NCBI GenBank assembly: GCA_000787465.1
Contig: JSYX01000755.1
Location: 1 to 14,270, forward strand
Reading direction: 5' to 3'
Length of the DNA stretch: 14,270 nt
From: Thermomucor indicae-seudaticae
Lineage: Eukaryota > Mucoromycota > Mucoromycetes > Mucorales > Lichtheimiaceae
A program made the position numbers and the translations under genes. The notes under the pieces were generated by a model, which saw nothing but the letters and a program-made list of their open reading frames with translations, was not told where the DNA came from and did no database searches. Positions 8,622 through 14,270 of the stretch are shown one piece after another (position 1 is the stretch's first letter; the number at the start of each line of letters is the position of its first letter).

Positions 8622-9290
8622 CTAGACGTCGTCTTCGTCCCCTTTTGCCGTTATACTTTTTGCGTCCTGTCGTAAAAATGCTGATCCACTCCCCTTCCAC
8701 TGGTTGTCGCCCGCGATAGTTTCAAATTTTAAAGCTGTGAAGCGCCCGTCCTGGAACGCAAATAGTTGATAGAGAACAGATGCTGCAGAAAGGAGAAAAT
8801 GTTCGTATTCACTTGTTGGTGATACTTTTTCAGATGGTAGACGGCTTTCCACGTCCACAATGCCTGCTTCTTGCTTACAAGTTTCGATCTTCTCATTAGC
8901 CTTTTTGCTGCCTGTATCTGTCTCTTTTTGCAGAGTTTGCTAGAAGCTCATGAATCGGGATCCACGTAAACTGTCTCAGACAAGATCGATATTTAAGCAG
9001 AGGGCCTTCATCCAAAATTCTGGCTTTTCTCTCTTCTCAATATTAGAAGCACGCTTAATTCGACCCTCTTTGAAACGCTTTGTAGACTATCATGCAAGTT
9101 CCGAGATATTGGTCCTCTTTCGCGGAAGACTTTTGAGCAGTGAAAGCAGCTGTACACCTACTCGCAAGGCAGACAAAGAAGGTCTTTTATTGGTAGAATG
9201 GAGGTGTGTCTCCAGCGTTAAGGATATTCTTTGCCAAGTTGCGTGATGGTACGTACTACCTGTTTGGTGTTCTATTGATGCAATTTCTTA
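8622..9290 (-). CDS. Unrecognised - strand gene; last exon 8622-8939 clear, upstream part broken or spliced
   Basis: From 8939 down to a TAG at 8622 the frame encodes 105 residues with a coding-like look. It has a Lys/Glu/Thr-rich start, the hydrophobic helix EHFLLSAASVLYQLFAFQDG, a FTALKFETI strand, and an acidic end (KGDEDDV). A CTTCTAG acceptor lies right before 8939. The same frame upstream, to about 9290, is also rich in plausible segments: VGVQLLSLLKSLPRKRTN, then KRFKEGRIKRASNIEKREK and PEFWMKALCLNIDL. It is interrupted by stops at 9090-9092, 9087-9089, 8976-8978 and 8940-8942. Either short introns remove these (the donors seen are poor), or the gene has decayed. The first Met is not located. 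An ATG at 9376, followed by a Pro-rich start (SHIPPIRPP), is one candidate. No family is recognised. Confidence 0.45.
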
Positions 9291-9376
9291 TGATCATAGG
9301 CTCTTCTCTACATGACGAGGAGTTGGGAGCTGACCGCGGGACTAAACGGCGGGCGTATGGGCGGGATATGGGACAT

Positions 9377-9693
9377 TTGGGTCTTCCCTTCAAAGTTCAG
9401 CGCTGTCGATGACCGCAGTGGCTGCCCTTCGGAGCGTACAGGATAGCTGTAACTGATAGTTTGAAGCAAAATGACGAATGAACTGACTGTATATTCTGAT
9501 TTCTCTTTAACGCAAATTATCGTATCTCTTTTGCGTAAACCAATTTGTTTTCTGTACAAGATCTTTTATATATCGCTACAAAAGAATAGACCTGTGATCC
9601 TCTAAAGCACATCTCCAACGGCAGTTAGAGATTTTAAATTGTGCCTCCGCTTTTTTTTTCCGTTTCGCATCTTGTACTGACAGTCATCCATCA
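9377..9693. promoter_or_regulatory. Intergenic region, probable divergent promoter
   Basis: No gene is seen here. It lies between the start of the Gbp2-like gene at 9694 and the probable 5' side of the - strand gene. It holds an AT-rich stretch with a TATATATC near 9567 and a T/C-rich run at 9650-9665. Such a run just before the start codon is common in fungal 5' leaders. The promoter role is inferred from position. Confidence 0.4.
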
Positions 9694-11701
9694 ATGAGCG
9701 AAAGACACTTCTCACCTCGACGCACGAAACCTCAGGACATGGAAAGGAGAGACCGGCGGTTGACCCCTTCTCCAACACATCGCTCAGAATCGCCAGCTGC
9801 GAAACTTCCTGCTGTTAGTCGTGGTCGTGGTCGTAGCCGTAGCAGGAGCAAAGACCGCGATAGAACGAACAATAGCAGTTTACCAGCTATGCGATCGCGT
9901 TCAAGCTCCCGTCAGGAGTCGCTGTCACCATATAGTAAACGCATGCGCCTTAGTGCCAATCTAAATCGGCAGCGTGAAGAAGCAAATTCCGAGACTGCCG
10001 TACACCAAAGAGTCGAGGAACCCGTTGAAGATAGGGAAGAGCGACGTCACAGGCACCCTTCCAGGCGTTCGACGTCGCGTCGTCGGCAAAGATCTCGTTC
10101 GCGTTCCGTATCACGATCACGGTTGGCGCGTTACAAGAGCGAAAAGAGTGGTTGTCGGGTTTACTTTGGTAACCTCGCATATGACTGCCGTCGTGAGGAC
10201 CTGAAACATTTTGCAAGGGAAGGTAAAGTCATTCATATATTGATGATCATTATGGTCTGTCTCTGATATACTGGGGTTGTAGCGGGTACAGTCGTTAATG
10301 TCGAAATTATGAAGACATCCAGTGGAAGGTCAAAGGGTTGTGGGTACGTCTCATGGGCAGGCCAGAGATATTAGGTTGCAGATTAACTCATCTTACAGTC
10401 AGGATTGTTGAGTTCTCTCGCCCAGAGTACGCGGACAGAGCCATTCGCAAGCTGAACAAAGTGGACTTCATGGGTCGACCAGTCTTTGTGCGGGAGGTAA
10501 ACTGAAGTATCAAGCAACAATGGGCATTTGGATAACTGTATATGTATGTATGCGAAACAAAAGGACCGTGAATTGGAACAAAAACCGCCAAAAGATCCCC
10601 GTGACGCATCTGAGGATCAGAGGATTTTCGTTGGCAACGTAAGCAAGACCAGTGAAGTATTGGAAAACGTGTTCATTGTCTGACATTAGAATTTAGATGC
10701 CATTTTCCACTAGTTGGCAGGATCTGAAGGATTTATTCCGGAAAGCCGGTCGTGTAACCCACACAGATGTTCAGACAGACCCAGAGACAAGACGCCCTTT
10801 GGGTATTGGTTTAGTTATTTTTGACGACCCACGAGACGCGCGTACAGCTATTGGTAATTCGCAAACGCCTTTGCTGGGGACCTGTTCTTAATTTACGTTT
10901 CTAGAAATGTTCAATGGTTATGAGTATCGGGGCAGGCGATTGCATGTTTGCGAGGTATGTAGTCCATAAGATAGTGTCAGCTCATTATCTCTAAAGTTAC
11001 GTTCAGGAACGGAATGCTCCTCCACCACCATCTCGTCTGGAAATTCGAGAATCCAGAGACCATGTTGGGGAATATCGTAGAAGTGCGTCTAGCTCCAATA
11101 CCGCAAGATTAACATGGCTGATCTTTAACGTGTATAGGTGGCAATTTCGATTATCGTGGGCGGATAACACCGCAACCGGGCGCATGTAATGGTCCATATT
11201 CAAGAATGCCGCCACCACTACAAGCATATGCCAGTCGTTATCCTCCAAACGCATCGTTGCCACCTCCTCAGCATTTTGTAGCGCCACCTATGGGGTTTGT
11301 AGGTGGCCCAGGTGCATCATTACCAAGTCATGGACCCAATCAAATTTTCGTAAACAACGTAAGCTACGCTACAACGAATTAATCACGGTTAGCTAATCCG
11401 AATTCTATCAGCTTCCATATTCTACCACATGGCAAGATCTAATTGACCTTTTCAGACACGTCGGTCCAGTCGTGCGCGCAGAAATTCTAACTTTAAATGG
11501 ACATCCGAAGGGATCTGGACTTGTCCGTTTCGAACAGTTCTCTGTATGCGAACGTGCTGTCGGTAAGTACAAAAGCTCCAACCATACGTACACAGCGAAC
11601 CTCTTCACGTTACAGCTCCCATTTTAGCAAAATTTAATGGGTACCTTTATGGTGGACGATATTTGGATGTACGATTAGACAAATTTTCGACACCTGCTTA
11701 G
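9694..11701 (+). CDS. GBP2: Gbp2/Hrb1-like SR protein with three RRMs (mRNA export and surveillance)
   Basis: Yeast Gbp2 and Hrb1 load on spliced mRNA through TREX/THO, aid Mex67 export and hold back faulty transcripts. The exons are 9694-10222, 10283-10343, 10403-10496, 10564-10638, 10697-10853, 10905-10954, 11007-11082, 11138-11358, 11412-11562 and 11628-11701. They sum to 496 codons, so the protein has 495 residues. Residues 1-150 are an RS domain with RS/SR clusters (GRSRSRSK, RSRSRSVSRSR). RRM1 is about 154-228 (RNP2 VYFGNL, RNP1 KGCGIVEF). RRM2 is about 247-322 (RNP2 IFVGNM; RNP1 degenerate, PLGIGLVIF). A Pro/Gly/Tyr-rich linker is about 323-412, and RRM3 about 415-490 (IFVNNL, PKGSGLVRF). 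Like yeast Gbp2, RRM3 has a near-canonical fold and ends the protein. The introns are 50-67 nt and all keep phase. The acceptor of intron 2 must be the second AG (10402), because the first leads to a stop. The protein lies in the nucleus and shuttles. The closest paralog could equally be Hrb1. Confidence 0.93.
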
Positions 11702-12644
11702 TCAGGCGCGCCAACTTGTATCGAGAAGAACAATCAAGCCATATCGTTTTTAATAACATAAAAAAGATGCGCGACTTTTTCGAACTTTGCGTTGAGCGCC
11801 AACAGCAGTCAACAAATCCTCCAAAGCAGTGAAGCTTGACCATGAAACTTTACGTGAAACGCTTGGTTCTATTGCCCATCTCTTTGAGGCAAGGAAGAGC
11901 AAAGGACAAGGAAGCATACGCTAGGGCCGCTCATATAATGCAAAGCGTCAGTACCGTATTCGGACAGTAATGCAAGCAACCTTGCAGAGCGCTATTGTCC
12001 GCAATACCATGATCGAACTTTGCCAAAGTCCAGGGTTCATGGGCGATATTCGGCTCTATTCGTTGCTAGATATTACAAACGCGTCGACAGAATATTGATT
12101 TTTCGTCGAACTTTGCTTGAACTGGCCGCGATTGCGGAAGGATGCCGAAGCCATGCAGTTGAACGACGGTTGTGCTGTTTATGATTGAGTTCATAGCAGG
12201 CCATAGAACGAGCGCCCAAAAGCATTGGGTGGCTATCGTTGAGAGGAGCAAAGCGTCTGTAAAGCAGCCGACACTTGTCTGCTCTTTGACAGCAATCCAC
12301 TCTTGGAGTCAGTGTAATCAGCGCATCGATAGAGTGTCTGCCAGACTTGACCTTAGTAAGTTTATCTGCTGGGGTGCATAACGCTCACCCAGGATGTGTC
12401 GAAGGGCAGCCACATTTGGTCATTGATCGGGCTCTTTTAAGGTTTGCATTTATCCATCCGTCTCACGCTGTTCGAGTCCTCGCTCGCTCGGACGAATTCA
12501 ACGTTTGGTGACAAAAAGTGGACCTGCACCTCAGAAAGTCAATAGAGAATCGTGGTATCCAACATTGATATCCATACTTAGCAGATGCTTGCTTCTCTCC
12601 CGCGACAGGGAACCTTGCTTAGCTGGCTTTTTTATTTGGTTAAA
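11702..12644 (+). other. Ambiguous tract, probably a decayed gene; no intact ORF
   Basis: Several coding-like pieces lie on + in different frames, none with a workable splice model. One is MRDFFELCVERQQQ at 11767. Another is LDHETLRETLGSIAHLFEAR near 11835. A third frame is open from about 11945 to 12180 and includes RRTLLELAAIAEGCRSHAVE. A fourth is open at 12172-12381 with QRIDRVSARLDLSK. The last, HLVIDRALLRFAFIHPSHAV, is near 12415-12475. Stops and frame changes separate them. No family is recognised. The openness of all three frames near 11950-12060 means chance cannot be excluded. Confidence 0.3.
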
Positions 12645-12865
12645 ATGGCGTCGCAAAAAGAAGTAATAATAGGTGAGCTTTTGTAGCCTGTATGAGTGAA
12701 CTTGGCAGAAGTATTCTTTCCATTAAAATGAACCGCGGCATACAACGATCCAAACAATGTTCAGGCGGAAGATCGGCGGTGTCCGCCTCCCGCATCGGGC
12801 TTATGAAGGTTTTCCATAAAGCACCCTTTGGGACACCGCTTTTGCTTTGTTCGAAGTACGATTAA
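12645..12865 (+). CDS. Possible 42-residue spliced micro-ORF upstream of PIGY
   Basis: The ATG at 12645 opens an exon of 28 nt (peptide MASQKEVII). A GTGAGC donor at 12673 and a GTTCAG acceptor at 12764 define a 92-nt intron. Exon 12765-12865 continues in phase 1, reading GGRSAVSASRIGLMKVF then HKAPFGTPLLLC, and stops at TAA 12863-12865. The total is 42 residues, basic with a hydrophobic end. The ORF ends 16 nt before the PIGY start on the same strand, so both may lie on one transcript. It could be a real small protein or simply the spliced 5' leader of PIGY. No family is recognised. In vertebrates PIGY is made from a two-cistron mRNA with PYURF (PreY), but this peptide does not look like PreY. 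Confidence 0.4.
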
Positions 12866-12872
12866 CCTGAGT

Positions 12873-12881
12873 ATGCCGTAA
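12873..12881 (+). promoter_or_regulatory. Two-codon uORF abutting the PIGY start
   Basis: ATG CCG TAA is followed without a gap by the ATG at 12882. Ribosomes that start here would stop directly before the main start codon. Such a minimal uORF can lower or gate translation of the main frame. Function is inferred from position only. Confidence 0.5.
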
Positions 12882-13350
12882 ATGCTTGCCCATCGACGAC
12901 GAATGTCCAAATCTGTCCTTTTACCGCGTATTGCTGTGGCCAATTCAGCACTCTTGGCAACATCCTCAGTTAACGGGCTCAATTACGGTCGCGTTTCCCA
13001 TAATCATCTTTTCCACCATCGTCGTCCTCTGGCTAACGCACCCGAAGACGTCCCGGACAGTACATGGGCCTATGGTTACGCTTTGCTGGCCGGAACGGCA
13101 ATCATGTTTCTCGCTACCATGTACGCAATTGTTGGTAGCAAATTTGCGCCAGATACCCAAATCAAGGTAGGTGGGGTGTCTACAGCTCGCAGTTGTGAGC
13201 AAGCAAAAGCTAAATAGTTTGTCTTGTAAGGTGCTGGACTGGATAAAATATGATCAGTATTATTGCTTACTCGTGCCTATAACGGCCGTCGTCTGGATAT
13301 ACTTTATCATCTGGAACTGGATGGGAATGAAGTTCTTCCGTCATAATTAG
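12882..13350 (+). CDS. PIGY: PIGY, GPI-GlcNAc transferase subunit Y
   Basis: PIGY (Eri1 in yeast) is a small ER membrane subunit of the enzyme that adds GlcNAc to phosphatidylinositol, the first step of GPI anchor synthesis. Exons 12882-13166 and 13231-13350 flank a 64-nt intron (GTAGGT, GCTAAAT, TGTAAG; phase 0) and give 134 residues. Membrane segments lie at about 62-85 (YALLAGTAIMFLATMYAIVG) and 106-124 (YCLLVPITAVVWIYFIIW). The C-terminus WNWMGMKFFRHN closely matches the WTWMGIKLFRHN end of animal PIGY, and the stop follows directly. The protein is about twice the length of human PIGY (71 residues). The extra part is an N-terminal stretch of about 55 residues with an Arg-rich start (HRRR, then Ser/Ala/Leu), which resembles a mitochondrial presequence. 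It could be cytosolic instead, or the true start may lie further in. Upstream small ORFs probably affect its translation. Confidence 0.88.
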
Positions 13351-13820
13351 ATTTCCTTTGGCATTTCTTTAAAAACGCTGGTGTACATGAGTTTATAACC
13401 TGCGTTTGCGCCCAGGAGGTTGCCCTGCCTGCGGATATTGCTCGTCACTGTATACTGGATTTCAGAAAATGTTGTAGATGGCCTTTTGCGTCAATTAGGG
13501 AACGCCGTTTACGCTCTAGATAAATGAAATTTGCGTAGATGAATTAAGTAATTTGCATGGATGACGTTTTATTTTGCATACTTCTCGCGCAAACGCGAGC
13601 GCTCCCGACGCAAAAGACAACCCCGGTAGCATTAATGTAAAGAAATGGTGAGCTTTACGTTATTCTGTTACTGTATTATCTCTTACTGATCCTATTAAGA
13701 AAAGACTTAGTACCCCGATTCGTTGGAGTCTTGTATTACACTTACAAAAACACTGGTCAGAGGTCAGTGTCGTGCCGTATATCTGTCTCATCGACAGAAG
13801 CCTCTGCAGCACCTGAAGCT
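13351..13820. other. No gene seen between PIGY and the Fanzor relic
   Basis: No splice-ready coding stretch is found apart from short chance ORFs. AT-rich DNA is interrupted by a GC-rich hairpin region near 13580-13620. The 3' end of the PIGY transcript should lie near the start of this tract. Confidence 0.5.
13483..13616. repeat. 134-bp unit with 10-bp inverted ends and internal hairpin
   Basis: CTTTTGCGTC at 13483-13492 is the exact inverse complement of GACGCAAAAG at 13607-13616. Inside, CTCGCG (13584-13589) and CGCGAG (13594-13599) form a 6-bp stem with a 4-nt loop. A near-direct repeat, AATTTGCGTAGATGA and AATTTGCATGGATGA, lies around 13529 and 13551. This could be a tiny non-autonomous element or a structured RNA. 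No flanking duplication is obvious. Confidence 0.5.
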
Positions 13821-14270
13821 TTAATAGAACATTATATTAACATGGCTCTTGAGCTTATAGATAGTACATGTACCGGTGTGCGGAGCAGTGATTTCATTCA
13901 GCTTCTGTTCAGTGGCTGAATTTTTCGAGAACTGGTGCAATGTCTTGCCTGTTAACAAGAAGCTAGCACCGGCGAATGCAATGCACGTGGCTACTTGAAC
14001 ATCCCTATTTTGTGTGGCACGGCCTGTTCGATATATAGAGGACATTCAGTATTCACACATAAAGAGGAGTCGTTGACAGACTTCTTTCGGCTGGTGCCTG
14101 GAATCTTTGCTTTCGGTCGCATTACTGGTCCAAGGCAACCCATGCAAGTCTGTGAGCTTCTGTATTCATCTGTCATTGCCACGATAGTCCGCTCCTTGGA
14201 AGCCGTTTCTCCCCTTTTCCTTGCCGCCCCCACCGAATCAGGTGCGGGGCAGGCTGCCGCAAATGGTGCG
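13821..14270 (-). pseudogene. Fanzor/TnpB-like nuclease, C-terminal half, frameshifted (copy B); runs off the window
   Basis: On -, from the window edge, the frame reads SVGAARKRGETASKE, then TIVAMTDEYRSSQTCMGC, the RuvC-II acidic residue followed by the first zinc knuckle (CMGC). LGPVMRPKAK and SLCVNTECPLYI follow, the second knuckle (CVNTEC). Near 14035-14045 the frame slips by one missing base. The other frame then continues with RTGRATQNRDVQVATCIAFA (NRD holds the RuvC-III Asp) and GASFLLTGKTLHQFSK, and ends at TAA 13821. Both knuckles and both visible catalytic acids are intact, so apart from the single slip the part seen is well kept. The N-terminal half lies beyond 14270. The sequence differs clearly from copy A, so they are separate insertions of different subfamilies. 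An assembly error could explain the slip. Confidence 0.85.

Noticed and set aside
9308..9559. An 83-codon ORF on - in front of the SR gene
   Set aside because: No splice link to the downstream - strand exons could be made and the upper part looks non-coding. The ATG at 9376 inside it is kept only as a possible start.
12761..12982. A 73-codon ORF on -
   Set aside because: Antisense to the spliced micro-ORF and the PIGY start, with no family motif.
14030..14050. Programmed frameshifting in Fanzor copy B
   Set aside because: No slippery heptamer or downstream fold is evident. A single-base deletion or assembly error is simpler.
1..14270. CRISPR arrays, rRNA and tRNA genes
   Set aside because: No spaced perfect repeats of CRISPR type, no rRNA-like conserved blocks and no tRNA cloverleaf with A and B boxes were recognised by eye.

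Overview
The window reads as nuclear DNA of an early-diverging fungus, most likely Mucoromycota. Genes are split by short introns, mostly 49-67 nt, with GTAAGT-type donors and CTAAY-like branch points. The gene families fit: a three-RRM SR protein of the Gbp2/Hrb1 type, TTI2, PIGY, a Tnp2-type transposase and Fanzor/TnpB-like remnants. Gene models were built by eye from reading frame, intron phase and family motifs. No transcript data were available.

Layout from left to right. (1) 1-3800 is a transposon graveyard. A decayed Tnp2 (CACTA-type) transposase lies on + at 220-2340, with a 23-bp-period tandem repeat just upstream. A decayed multi-exon gene of unrecognised family lies on - at 2651-3791. 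(2) 3800-5690 has no convincing intact gene. It holds a short basic ORF, several splice-like signals, and an array of CGATA/TATCG motifs spaced at multiples of about 11 bp. (3) 5693-7890 holds a chain of short, cleanly spliced exons that runs into TTI2, a subunit of the TTT co-chaperone for PIK-related kinases. TTI2 has one likely GC-AG intron. (4) 8002-8450 is the C-terminal part of a Fanzor/TnpB-like nuclease on -, with one zinc-ribbon Cys replaced by Arg. (5) 8622-9290 is an unrecognised - strand gene, possibly decayed, facing away from (6) 9694-11701, a complete 10-exon, 495-aa Gbp2/Hrb1-like protein. (7) 11702-12644 is an ambiguous, probably decayed tract. (8) 12645-13350 holds a 42-codon spliced ORF, a two-codon uORF, and PIGY (GPI-GlcNAc transferase subunit Y) with a long N-terminal extension. 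(9) 13821-14270 is a second, different Fanzor/TnpB-like C-terminus on -, with a frameshift, running off the window.

The intact genes serve unrelated housekeeping jobs: PIKK maturation, mRNA export and splicing surveillance, and GPI anchor synthesis. They look like ordinary genes with relics of DNA transposons lodged between them. The most distinctive points are the two unrelated Fanzor relics within 6 kb, the helically phased CGATA array, the matching intron positions in RRM2 and RRM3, and the stacked small ORFs in front of PIGY.
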